Source: Ustilaginoidea virens (taxonomy: Eukaryota; Ascomycota; Sordariomycetes; Hypocreales; Clavicipitaceae). From it: a stretch of 64,000 nt of DNA. The notes beneath the pieces are model-generated. The model made no database searches. It worked only from the letters and a program-made list of their open reading frames with translations, and was not told the origin of the DNA. A program made the position numbers and the translations under genes. Location of the stretch: NCBI RefSeq assembly GCF_000687475.1, contig NC_057318.1, forward strand, positions 2,728,001-2,792,000, given 5' to 3'. Position 1 is the stretch's first letter; each line of letters starts with the position of its first letter. Shown here in pieces: positions 47,901 through 59,201 of the stretch.

Positions 47901-49978
47901 ATATCGTATAGGCGTAAAACCCGATTCTTAAAGATTAGCTAGCATTTAGGTAGGTCGGTCTTTCTAGGTATTATAAAAATGCACTTTATTCCTATAAATC
48001 GGTAGGTAAATAACGCTATATATTTATTACTATTAAAAGCAGTAGCTTATAGAAATAGATCGAAAGAGACTACTTTAAAGGGTTCCTAAGGCATTAAGAG
48101 CTTATAAGATAACCGTAATATCTACTTTACGATTTTCACGCTATTATAAACCTTACAATTCGAAGCTTCTTTTTTCTTAGGCATCTATAATATATCCTTA
48201 AAGATATAATCTATCGAATCCCAACCTAAGTGCCTAAAATGCATATACTAAATAGCATAAGGTGTTTTCATCGAAGTTTTAAGCTAATAGCTATCTCCTC
48301 GAGCTAAATAGGCTTTATTAATAATTAAGGCTTTATTTTAAGCCCTTATAATGAATTCATCTATAGGTATATCGTTTCTGCTACTTTAGTAGAGGATATA
48401 AAGCCTTTCTTCTACCTAAAAAACTTAAAAGATAACTTCTTATTGACTATTTTTCCGTAGGTAAATCTTATCGACTTTATTATTCTAAAATAATCCCTTA
48501 TTTCTTATCTTTTTTATAGTAAGAAGATTTACTATAATCGTCGGATTATATAGAATATCGGTAAAGGTAATAGCCCTTCCATCCTGTAATATAATTCGAA
48601 TAGAGTCAATACTGAGGACTTTTGAAATACTATTATAAGCATCACAAATAAAGTGCTTATCAATATTATACTCAATATTAGTAAACCACTTTATATTATT
48701 AAAGATGTGTATTAAAGCGCTACTATCGAGCATAATATAAGACTTTAAAAGACCTAAATCATCCGGGTGAGTTCCTATAGAAAGGATAGATATTATAAAT
48801 ACCTTATCTTCCTTTTCTTTCTCCGTTAATCTATCTTCTTCTTTATTATTATCATCGTTACTTTTGCCTTTGCCTTTACCCTTATATTTATCTTAGAAGG
48901 CTTTAAATGCATCTTATACCTCTTTAGATTCCTTTTTTATCTTTTTATATATAGCTTCCTAGCTTTTCTTACTAATCCTATCTTTTAAGTGGTTTGGAGC
49001 TATCAATAGAGTTAATATCTAATAATTCTTATAATAAGGCCCCTTTACTATATAGGGCTTGCTATAGTATTTATAGGTCTTTTTCTCTACCGAAGATAAA
49101 GCTAAAACATCGCTAGAAGCGGCTTACAATAAAGGTTTAGTATCATCAGTTATAAATGCTATATAACTACTGCTAACCTTCCCCTTTTCTTCCAGCTCCT
49201 ATTTCTGCTATATATTTTTAACGGTCGTTAGAAAATCGAGATATTTATTCTATTCCTATGCCTTTACCATTCGATTAAGGATTTTATCCTTAAAGGCAGG
49301 ATACTTTTAACGAAGAGCTTCTATTAGCCATTTAGTAGGCGTATTCCCATTAATAAGGATCGAGTCTATTCACACTAATCGCTTATACAATATAAAGATT
49401 TCGTTAAACTATTCCTCTATATTACATCTTTCAAGGTTATATCGTATAGCCTGCTTAAATTTTTCTTCGAGGTATTCCCAGATAATAAGCTAAACCGGTC
49501 GTATATATTCTATTAGGCGTTAAATTTTTCCTCGAACGTTCCGATCGCCTACAACTAATATCTTATAGCTAGGGCTCAGCATTAATTCAAACTACGCCAT
49601 ATATACTCGAAGATTCTGACTAAATATTGTATAATAGTCGTTCTGAAAGTTGTACTAAATATTAGATTATTTCATCTATTCTGCAGTACTAATACCACCA
49701 GGGCATTGTATCGGCTTGAAGTGGTGGTTTTCTTCAATATTCTCGACTTACTGCGGCCAGATTATTCTTATTCTCACTGTTGGTGCTGCCGATGATGCCC
49801 TAGCTGCCGATATAGCTCTAGTATTTGCAGAAGGGGCACGATCTATAGCTCCTGTTGATGAATCGGCTATTGCTGCCGATATAGGTATTAATGCTAATGC
49901 CTGTATAGAATAGATAGGTTCATCTAATTCCTATGCCGGCAGAAGAGGCATATTCAGTATCGCCGAGCCCTCAGGGTC
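45000..49978 (-). pseudogene. Degraded gag-pol of the outer copia element
   Basis: Read leftwards, one frame with many TAG/TAA stops shows: a protease segment at 48,485-48,733 in which the catalytic DSG reads DSS; an RT segment with RALYGL at about 46,445 and the catalytic YVDD box reading YINN, so both aspartates are lost; DLGEL with WFL at about 46,190; and RNase H with EAELLAISH at about 45,640. These changes are G-to-A and C-to-T transitions. Gag should lie right of 48.9 kb but is too decayed to define. The inner element interrupts the gag-side region at 49,978. No intact product can be made. Confidence 0.85.
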
Positions 49979-50531
49979 TGTCAGAATGAAATTATTTATT
50001 ATTTTATTTTATTATTTTTGGATATTAATCGCCGACAATTCTTACGCATCGCCGCATCATCAGATTGAAAAAGGTATTAAGTATTCAGTACTTATATTTA
50101 TATGGCGGCTGCTAGTAAAGTTGAGTACCTAATACTTACACATATTCCCTTACGCGCAAATGTATGATGCATCACAAATTGATCACACTACTTTATCGTC
50201 GCAAATCTCGATGCACTACAAATGCACATTTCGCCACATATCTATAATATCACAGTATGGTCAGGATATCTACGTCAGATTGATTTCACTAGGGATATTC
50301 TATGTTGGAATATTATGTATTTAAATCCCTAGATATTCCTACCCAAATAGTGGGAAGGAATAGATGGATGGATGCATGCAAGCAAGTATGCAGAATTAAT
50401 GCATATTAGATTGTCCCTATGCCTTAGTCTCGTATCTTATCTGTGCCTTTTACCTTACTGCGATTTTACCATTCCACTGCCTTTATCCTTCGCATACTGT
50501 ATTATCTTAGCAGGCGAAAACCGTTTTGACA
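49979..50531 (+). repeat. Inner element 5' LTR
   Basis: 553 bases, TG...CA ends. About 98 percent identical by eye to the right copy, differences being C/T and G/A. Confidence 0.94.
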
Positions 50532-50542
50532 GTTATAAGCCC
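50532..50542 (+). promoter_or_regulatory. Half-tRNA-iMet type primer-binding site of the inner element
   Basis: GTTATAAGCCC begins at the base after the LTR. The complement of a fungal initiator tRNA anticodon arm (CTGGGCTCATAAC) is GTTATGAGCCCAG, so ten of eleven positions match and the mismatch is a RIP-type G-to-A. The tRNA sequence is from memory, hence the moderate confidence. Confidence 0.5.
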
Positions 50543-51360
50543 GGTTTGCACCCGGTAAATCGCTTTATTTTATCTATTTTATCCTTTTGATTTCTCTCCG
50601 ACTATTATTCGCGTGCATTTATTGCCAGCTACACGCCGACAAATTACCAGCTGGTCCGACGGATTACCAGCTATTTCCCCCTTTTATTATATACGCAAAC
50701 AACTGCATACTAACTTTAGCCAGCTGCACGCAGCTGTGCATAGGTTTACAAGAGTGCAATTACGCATTCTATACAATATCAATCTTTTCTTGCTACTATA
50801 TTTCTTATACCTCTGTGCTAATATTATTACTAGGACCGTATAAACGCGTGATAAATAGCGTGCAAACCAGCACAATCGCGCATTTTCACATTGCAATTCT
50901 ATCACTTTAATCCGACCTTCGCCGTGCAACGTGCAATAAGCATACCGACTGCTTACCTACGCACCTTCTATTATATTATCGCTATCTTACCAGACGATTT
51001 TCTATAATTAAATATTCTTTCCGATGAAGAAATTAGCCTCAGGCAAAAGTTCTGCTAGGGCACCCGTGCCGCCATACAAATTGCTAGTGCAAGGCATAGC
51101 CCAAAAGAACGCAGTAGTGCCGATACATTTGCCTGCGCGAAACATTTCTTCTAACTTAGGAAGCCGGCAAGCGACTTTTAACTACTAAGGCCGGAAGACC
51201 ATAAGTGTGGTATATTGTGACTAGATTAATTAGATTGACCACCTGGATTAATCCCTTTTGCCTAGGACTATTTACCGGGACTATTTTGCCCTTTAGATTT
51301 ACTTAGACCTTTATCCGTTGGATTTTTCTTTAACTAAGGCTAGGTTGTTATTCTTTCTTA

Positions 51361-51440
51361 TTGTTATTCTTTCTTATCTATCTTACCTATCCTACCTATC
51401 CTACCTATCCTACCTATCCTACCTATCCTGCCTTTCCTAC
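51361..51440 (+). repeat. Tandem TCCTACCTA repeat in the inner element's leader
   Basis: Several nine- to ten-base units of CCTACCTAT lie just before the gag ATG at 51,451. Confidence 0.75.
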
Positions 51441-51450
51441 CTATTCTATT

Positions 51451-52360
51451 ATGGCTACCAATACCGACCTAGGGAACCCGGCAAACTTCCAACTGCTAGG
51501 CAGTAAAGACTGGTTTAAATAGATCTTAATTATTAAGAAGTTCGCTATTAACGAAAACATCTAGGCCTATATCAACCCTTCCGTGGAGGAACCTAATAGG
51601 CCTACTTTATAATAGCCTATTAAGCCTACCGCTTCTACCATCAAGCCTCATACTTCTTCTATCCTTAACCTCGATGATTCTGATTTTATTAGGTTGCAGT
51701 ATATAACGAATGTCTATAGGACTACCCTATAGGATTATAAGGATAAGAAAAAAGCTCTCGTTAATATCCAACGCTAGATTATCGCAACTATAGGCAACTA
51801 CTACGATACTATAAGCTAGGAGAATGATATTGCCGCACAGCTATACTTGTTAAAATAACGCTTGCAGCCTACCATTTGGGACCATAAAAAAGATATCCGC
51901 CAGCGCTATACAGCTGTACTGCGAAGTCCTAATAGGACTAAGATATCTAGCTGGATTACTTCCTATAAGAAAGTCCTTGCAGAAGCTATTAATATCAATA
52001 TACTAAATATATAAGGACTCCAACTAACCTAGGATTTTATCGACGCCGTGGAATCTATTGCACCAGCCTTTTCTAATTATTAGAAGAATAGAATTAAGGA
52101 AAAGTAACGCAATAACAAAGAAGGATGGGAGAAGAAGATACCCAATAGTCATTATATTAGTGATTTATTCGAGCAAGAGTTTGCCTTATAACAATAAAGA
52201 GCATAAGGTGCCTTTGCCTCTTTCCAGGATATAGATACCAATAAAAATCAACAAAAAACAACTAACATTACCAAGCCAAAACAATTATGCATTTGTGGCC
52301 TTTTATATCGCTAGGAAGATTGTTATATTTTAAACCAGCAAAAGGCGCCTAAGGATTAGA
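51451..52360 (+). pseudogene. Degraded gag of the inner copia element
   Basis: An ATG at 51,451 opens a frame (MATNTDLGNPANFQLLGSKD) that continues for about 300 codons with many TAG/TAA but hardly any shift. Near 52,288-52,325 a zinc-knuckle-like segment reads CICG...Y...C, where the histidine expected in CxCGxxH is tyrosine, a C-to-T change. Not functional. Confidence 0.75.
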
Positions 52361-52689
52361 AGCCCAATACCACTATACTTAATAAAATCCAATCTAAGTT
52401 TTCATCTAATCAGCGCTTTAAGGATATAGTTATCAAAGCATTATAAGCGAAAGGAATCACGATTAATCCTATTGTGTTATAGCCACCCTCTCCTTCTATA
52501 TCACTTAGAATTGCGTTTGCTAGTAAGGATAGTAATACGTTATACAACCTTGTGCAACCCGAACCGATTATATCGTTAATGACTATTACCAGCCCATAGG
52601 CAAGCCCATAGGCATCCCTATCTATTACCAGCCTATAGGCATCCCTATCTATTACCAGCCTATAGGCATCTCTTTTAATTATACCCTAT

Positions 52690-55600
52690 CCACTTAAAGA
52701 TTCCTGGATACTAGATAGTAGCTCTAATACTTACATCACCAATAATAAGGACCGGTTACTGGATTACGTTCTAAATATCGAGCCTGAAATAGTATTTACT
52801 AGTGAATCTAATCCTTCTATACTAGGATATAGAAGAGTGCGATTAAATACTAATAAAGGCATCTTCGAGCTACTATATGTAGCATATATACCGATATTTC
52901 ATACTAATATAGCAAGCTTGGAACGATTTATGCATGCGAATTACCACTAGAACTCACAGACTGGCTGGATTACATACAATAAGGACTGTTTATTTTATAC
53001 TAACTGGATGTTTGGCCAGCAGGTTATTGAGTATAGCAAAGTCGCTGTTACTGCCACCACTACTACTACTGAGGATACTATGGTATCTTACCCTTCTGAT
53101 GATACTACGGTATCTTACCCTTCTATATCTAATACCTCTAAGGATACTACGCCGCCTTTATCTATTATTAGTAGGGAAGACCCTACTATATTAGATAAAA
53201 ATATGCCTCTATCAATCAATAATTCTGCGGCTACATAATACACATCATCTCATCCCATTCCAACCACTATAGCGCCCGCTACAGTAGTGGCTATCTCGAA
53301 GGATACCCATAATACGTCTGCCTCGGAAGCTACGGCTATAATATGGCATAAGCGATTAGGCTACCCTAATAAGGAAGCCTTAGAAAGGATAGTCCAATCG
53401 ACTACCGGCGCTAAAATTAAGGGATTACTTACTATTAATTGTAAGCAGTGCTCACTATCTAAGGCCACTAGGATTATCAGCCGGCAGCCCTATCTACCTA
53501 GCCCAAGACCTTTCTAGCAGGTATATATTGATATATTTATACTGGACCAAGCTTATAATGGTGCTATTGCAATACTATTACTACGGGATGATAATACTAA
53601 ATTTATCTTCTGTTATCCTTTATATTCTAGGACCCAATCGGAAATCCTAGGAAAGCTAGCAGACCTTAATAACTATTTATAGCGCTAGTGGAACCTTGCT
53701 ATCTCTGTTGTTTATCGCGATAACGACCCTACTTTCCAGCAATAATACTATAATTAGAAGACATCCTTAGGTATAAAGGATGAAGTCACAGCGCCTTATA
53801 CCTTAGCCCAAAACGGCCCAGCTGAACGCTCGGGGGGTATTATAGGGACTAAAGCTAGGACCTTACGATTAGCTGCTAACCTACCTAAAGATCTATAGCC
53901 GGAACTATAGAAAGCCGCAACCTTCTTATATAATCGCACACTATAATAAGGCCTTTAGTGGATTACACCACATTAACGACTTCATTCCTTGCTAGCTAAT
54001 AACGCTAGGGATACCCAATATACTGATCCTAGGCCTTCTATATTATTCCTTAAGGCTTACGGTTGCAAGGCCTATCTATTAATAATAATAGCATTAAAAG
54101 GCACTAATCGACGAGAATTAAAGCTAGCACTACACGCTAAGATAGGATATTTAGTAGGTTACGATTCTACTAATATCTACTGTATGTAGATTCCCGACCC
54201 TTATAAAGTACGACGAATTCGCAATATTACTTTCGATGAAAACAGCTTCTATAGTGGTAAAGCCACCGCTACTATACCACAACGAATTGAGATACAACTG
54301 CTATAATATATCGACAATATATCCGAGTATGAGGATATAGACGAACTCTATATATCTCACCCTTCTACTATTATTATACCTATTCCTTCTATCCCTAGTA
54401 CTACTCAGCCTTATATTCCTAGTCCTACTATGCCTTCTACTAGCATAACATTACCTTCGACTTCTATACCTACTAGTAAACAAGCTATTCCTAGTAAACA
54501 ATAACATCTTACAGTCCAGCTACCTACCCCAGCTTCCACACATCCTTCTAAAGCAAGCGCTAAGATTAGTCCTATACTACGAAGGTCAGCTAGGCTAGCT
54601 AATAAGAATGCTTCTAGTACGGCTTTTATTAGCAGTTTTTTTCTAGGCACTAAGGAACGCCTATACCGATCATCCCTACCGCCTAAACCTAGGTTTTAGA
54701 AAGACCTAAAAGGTCACCATTTCGAACTAGAATTTAAAGAGGCCGTAAAAAGCGAATTCTGCGATAACTAGAATAAAAGAACCTTTAAGCCTACACAACT
54801 ATTAGACCTTCCTAATAATTATAAGCCTATACCACTTACGTAGGTATTTAAATACAAGTGTAATAAACACGGCTTTCTCACTAAATTTAAAGCCCGAATT
54901 TGTATGCATAGTAATCTTCAACCTTACAGTAATAAAGAGACCTATGCCGCTACACTAGCTGCCAAATCCTTCCGAATCTTAATAGCTATTATGACGAAGT
55001 TCGACCTTAACACTATACAAATGGATGCTATATCGGCATTTACTAATAGCCTATAGGACGAAGTCGTCTATATCGATTATCCGGATGGATTTAAAAGACC
55101 TAGATAGGCACTATTATTACAACACGCCTTATATGGTCTTCGCAGGTCCCCTTACCTATAGCAATAAAAGCTTTTATCAACCCTTAAATCCCTCGACCTT
55201 ACTCTTATCATAGAAGACCCTTACATTATAATTACTACTACTGTAGTAGTCTTTTATTTTATAGATAATATAGTAGTATTATTTCAACTAAAGAATCGTC
55301 CTAAAGTAGAATCCCTCGTTAATAAATTAAAAGCAGCCTATAAAATGAAGGACTTTGGTACTTTAAAATGGTTCCTAGGTATCCGAATTATACGGCATCA
55401 GCCTACTAAGACCTAGCTATTACAAGACTCTTATATAGAAAAGCTTGCGTACGACTTCTTAAAAGGAAGAAATATTACATATAAAGACTATCCAATTCCA
55501 GAACAGCCTCTTGATAAATATACTGGTATCGCTACGGCATACGAGATATACTAATACTAAAAACTTATAGGCTCTATAAATTACCCAACCACTATAACCC

Positions 55601-56300
55601 GACCTGATACTATTGTGGCAGTCTCCCGCCTTTCAGAATATCTATACAACCCTTCCCCTTACTATTACCTACTAGCCATAGGGGTCACAATGTACCTCTA
55701 TATCACACGTTACTTAGCTATTTAATATACTGCCATATAACAACAACTAAGTGATAATATCTAGCAGCAACCTTCTACTAAAGAGTTATTAATATCTTCT
55801 AATGCTGCTTTTGCCGATGATAAAGAGACCCGGAAGTCTACCTAAAGCTCTTTCTTTAGCCTATTTAGCGGACCTATTAATTAGGAAGCCATTAAACAAC
55901 ATACCATTACCATATCTTCTACCGAAGCAGAGCTACTAGCACTATCGTCAACTGCTAAGACCACTATATCTATAACCCGTCTTATGGAACAACTAGGACT
56001 TAAGCTTGATTATAAGGTTACTATTGAGTGCGATAACCTACAAGCTATACGCCTAGTAACAACAACAATGCCCTATATTAACACTGCATTAAAGCATATT
56101 GATATCCACAACAGCTGGCTGCGATAGGCTTATCAGCAGGGTTTATTCGACCTAACTTATATCCCTACTAATAATATAATAGCGGATGGGCTCACAAAGG
56201 CTCTTATAGGCCAACGATTTACTACCTTCCGCAACCAACTAGGCCTAGTAGATATTAAGGACCTAGTACGAAATACAGAAGATGACGAGAGTGATACCGA
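52690..56300 (+). pseudogene. Degraded pol of the inner copia element
   Basis: Segments in order: protease with WILDSSS (52,704 onward), the active-site glycine changed to serine; integrase zinc region WHKRLGYPN (53,344 onward) in which the second histidine is tyrosine, then CKQC; integrase core with DIFIL, RDNDPTF and NGPAERSGG, so the D, D and E are still present (53,530-53,850); a Pro/Ser/Thr-rich linker; RT with ALYGLRRSPY (55,120) and FYFIDN for YVDD (55,250), the second aspartate lost; LKWFLGIRI (55,365); RNase H with STEAELLALSS (55,918). More than twenty in-frame stops, all TAG or TAA in what I read. Confidence 0.85.
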
Positions 56301-56341
56301 CTAGCTAGATAGAGCTATATTCTAGCCTATCTAGGGGGGTA

Positions 56342-56894
56342 TGTCAGAATGAAATTATTTGTTATTTTATTTTATTATTTTTGGATATTAATCGCCGACA
56401 ATTCTTACGTATCGCCGCATCATCAGATTGAAAAAGGTATTAAGTATTCAGTACTTATATTTATATGGCGGCTGCTAGCAAAGTTGAGTACCTAATACTT
56501 ATACACATTCCCTTACGCGCAAATGTATGATGCATCACAAATTGATCACACTACTTTATCGTCGCAAATCTTGATGCACTACAAATGCACATTTCGCCAT
56601 ATATCTATGATATCACAGTATGGTCAGGATATCTACGTCAGATTGATTTCACTAGGGATATTCTATGTTGGAATATTATGTATTTAAATCCCTAGATATT
56701 CCTACCCAAATAGTGGGAAGGAATGGATGGATGGATGCATGCAAGCAAGTATGCAGAATTAATGCACATCAGATTGTCCCTATGCCTTAGTCTCGTATCT
56801 TATCTGTGCCTTTTACCTTACTGCGATTTTACCATTCCACTGCCTTTATCCTTCGCATACTGCATTATCTTAGCAGGCGAAAACCGTTTTGACA
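56342..56894 (+). repeat. Inner element 3' LTR
   Basis: 553 bases, same ends as the 5' LTR, preceded by the G-run at 56,334-56,339 and followed by the target-site duplication GGGTC. Confidence 0.94.
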
Positions 56895-56899
56895 GGGTC

Positions 56900-57328
56900 A
56901 ACGAATATCTAAATATCATCCTCTAAAGCACGCTTTTAAATATAATTATACCAGATATCCCAATCATATCGGGATATCAGCTTGACTGCTAGTTTAGAGC
57001 TATTATTAGTAACAGTACCCATTTTCGCTAACAATAATATTTAGGGCACGAATTGATCTAACGAAAATAGCGGTCAAGATATCGATTTATTAGATCAAAG
57101 GAAATATCGCGATTTTCCGAATAAATAGCCTCCTTTTTTGATTGACGAGGCCATACGAGTATATCAGCAATAAGGCTTTTGACGGATTCAACGGGGAACC
57201 TAGAGCTTGCTCAAATAGGATCCGGAAAATAGTGGCTTTTACAGCAAAATAAAGATAACAGTTGATCTTAAGGCTGGGCCATAAGATAAGGGATAAAATA
57301 AGGTTTTTGTTGTGATATTTACGCAATT
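56900..57328 (-). pseudogene. Leader and gag-start side of the outer element
   Basis: This is the part of the outer element to the right of the nested insertion. On the minus strand it begins right after the primer-binding site. A 78-codon open frame (57,090-57,326) has no recognisable gag motif. It is AT-rich like the rest of the element. Confidence 0.55.
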
Positions 57329-57335
57329 GCTACCA

Positions 57336-57531
57336 TGTCAGAATGCATAGGGAAAATGCGATAATGCTTGATTGAAGGAACCAAGTCCTCTCTAAGAGAC
57401 TTGTGTTCCCAGCTATTTATAGTGGGATAGGGGGTACCCCTAAGGGCTTACTGATCCAGGGAGAACTCGGCTCATCCACTCTCGGACATGACCGATATCC
57501 ACATTACAGGCAAGCCAATTTCCTTCCAACA
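57336..57531 (-). repeat. LTR of outer element, right copy (5' LTR in coding sense)
   Basis: 196 bases, TGTCAGAATGCA-like start (here GCATAG) and CCAACA end; less mutated than the left copy. Confidence 0.93.
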
Positions 57532-57536
57532 ATGGG

Positions 57537-59201
57537 TGCCCTCTCCCGTGGGTGGGTCCAACCCGACCAGACTCCTCTCAAAGTGCTCTCAAAGTAGAAG
57601 CAAGTACCGAGCTGCACAGAAACATTACATACCTTCCTCCAGTCCTAACCTAAGGTAAGGTACCTCGGCACCTACCTGTACTGCTATGTAGGTGCCTCTT
57701 GCAGCTACGCCAGGGGCTTCCTCCTCTTTCCCATAGCCCCGGGCACAGAGGTACCTAGATACTTTTCTGTACCTGCCTACATCGTACCCTCCGTCGTGCC
57801 TTCCCTGGAGGTAAAGTCGGTCAATCAAGGACCTCTTCCTTCGCTCCCTTGGCTCGTCCTCGCCTTTTTTTCCTTTTCCCACTCTCACAACCTTCTATTT
57901 ACCTCGTTCTTTCTTCTGGCCTTTTCCCCGTCAATCTGCCTGCCCTCGTAACAGCCTCTGGCGGGTTTCCATCTGCTAGACTTTGACCCCGCGCAGGGAG
58001 ATGGTATACATTCCATCGGGCTGCACCGCACGCACTCGTCGACACGCGCTGCAGCCTCATCGCCCCTGCTGCATTGCTCCCTTGGGCAGATGCTGCAGTC
58101 TTTTGCTGACTTGCGCTGGATTGCTAACTAATCCGGAGAGGCTTTCCTAGCTTACCACGCCTACACCACGCCTGCCTCGCCTACCCACTCCGAGAGCAGC
58201 GACCGACTACTACGACTAATAATAAATACTATAATAATAGGCTAGCTGAGTTTCGCGCCAGCAAAGTCGGCCCAGTATCTGCTACCTACTACCCCTACTA
58301 CCTTGGGTACCTGCCGCCAAGTTCAACCACCACCACCCAACCATCAATCACCATAACCACCCAGTGGCACCCACCACCCACCGTTTCCTGCTGGAACGCT
58401 GTCAACTCGCTGATTCGCCCGCTGCTCCTCCGGAACCGCCACCCCTGCATGTTTGTGCCTAGAGTGCCTATTTGTGGGCGCCTGCGTCGTGTTGCATTCT
58501 AGGCCCCTCGTTCGGCGTTTCTGATTCCCTCCCATTACCTGTTTCTTCTTTATTAGCTCGTTGTGTCTCCTTTTCGGCTCCTCCCTGGCCCGTTGGCTGC
58601 TTTGAGCTTTCCCACCATTTTCGCTCGCTTCCGGATCTTGCAAACAACGCGCCGACTTCGATCGCGACCATCCCTCCCTTGCCTTCCAGCACCACCTCAC
58701 AACAGCCATTTAGCCCGGTCGCCTCGTTCCGTTGTGGGAATTGCGTCTTTGACTTGCTTTTAAAATAGCTCACAGTTGGGGCACACTACCCTTTCTTTTT
58801 CTTCCAGGCTTTGCGGGTTGATAACTCGTCACCACGTTCTTTACTAGTTGGATAAACTGCACAGCTGGAACTGGACAAGGGCATTATCGGACTGCGCATC
58901 AGTCAGATCACGCCGCATTTGCGACTTGACTTCCCTGTTGCCAACCCACCAGACCACGCCGCCGGTAAAAGCAACGAGAGACTGCAACTTTAAGCGACAA
59001 GGCCCATATTTCTCCTTTGCGAGCTCTACCTTGCTGCTTTCCCGCAACGATACTGTCACACCAAAGGAGGCATCGCCATCAATTGGCTGACAGTAAAAAC
59101 CGGCATCACAGCAACAGCTCCAAGTCCACCCTCTGTGGCTGGCCTCCTTTTTCTTGTTCCCCGAGAGTCGTATTTGCCGGAGTTTCAGAGAGAACATCAC
59201 T
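57537..59201. other. Long 5' flank of the disordered-protein gene
   Basis: No gene is supported. It contains a TACCTA patch (57,652-57,775), strongly C/T-rich stretches and many short pyrimidine motifs of the kind seen in fungal promoters and long leaders. The retrotransposon ends about 1.7 kb upstream of the start codon. Confidence 0.5.

Larger units (their letters stand above)
49979..56894 (+). mobile_element. Inner Ty1/copia LTR retrotransposon, nested and RIP-inactivated
   Basis: 6,916 bases between two 553-base LTRs (49,979-50,531 and 56,342-56,894), both starting TGTCAGAATGAAA and ending TTTTGACA. The flanking direct repeat is GGGTC (49,974-49,978 and 56,895-56,899), a 5-bp target-site duplication in the outer element. 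Internal order on the plus strand is gag, protease, integrase, RT, RNase H, as in copia. Directly behind the left LTR, GTTATAAGCCC fits, with one G-to-A change, the complement of the initiator-tRNA anticodon arm, the half-tRNA primer type of Drosophila copia. A G-run (56,334-56,339) abuts the right LTR as purine tract. The LTRs differ by about a dozen bases, all transitions that I noticed. Confidence 0.94.
44793..57531 (-). mobile_element. Outer Ty1/copia LTR retrotransposon, RIP-inactivated, with nested insertion
   Basis: The insertion is bounded by two nearly identical LTRs (44,793-44,990 and 57,336-57,531), each TG...CA, and flanked by the direct repeat ATGGG (44,788-44,792 and 57,532-57,536), a 5-bp target-site duplication. 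Coding order is on the minus strand: protease near 48.7 kb, integrase about 47-48 kb, reverse transcriptase about 46-46.6 kb, RNase H about 45.6 kb; this order (integrase before RT) is that of Ty1/copia. The primer-binding site TGGTAGC (minus strand, plus 57,329-57,335) abuts the right LTR, and a purine tract CTGAAGGGG (minus, plus 44,991-44,999) abuts the left LTR. Without the 6.9-kb inner element and its duplicated 5 bases the outer element is about 5.8 kb. It is non-functional. Confidence 0.93.

Noticed and set aside
49716..49913. 65-codon plus-strand frame with alanine-rich peptide
   Set aside because: Inside the minus-strand outer retroelement, next to the inner LTR; no support for a separate gene.
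51451..56300. Reading TAG/TAA as glutamine (genetic code change)
   Set aside because: Neighbouring genes end normally at these codons and the changes match RIP of CAG/CAA; no recoding is needed.
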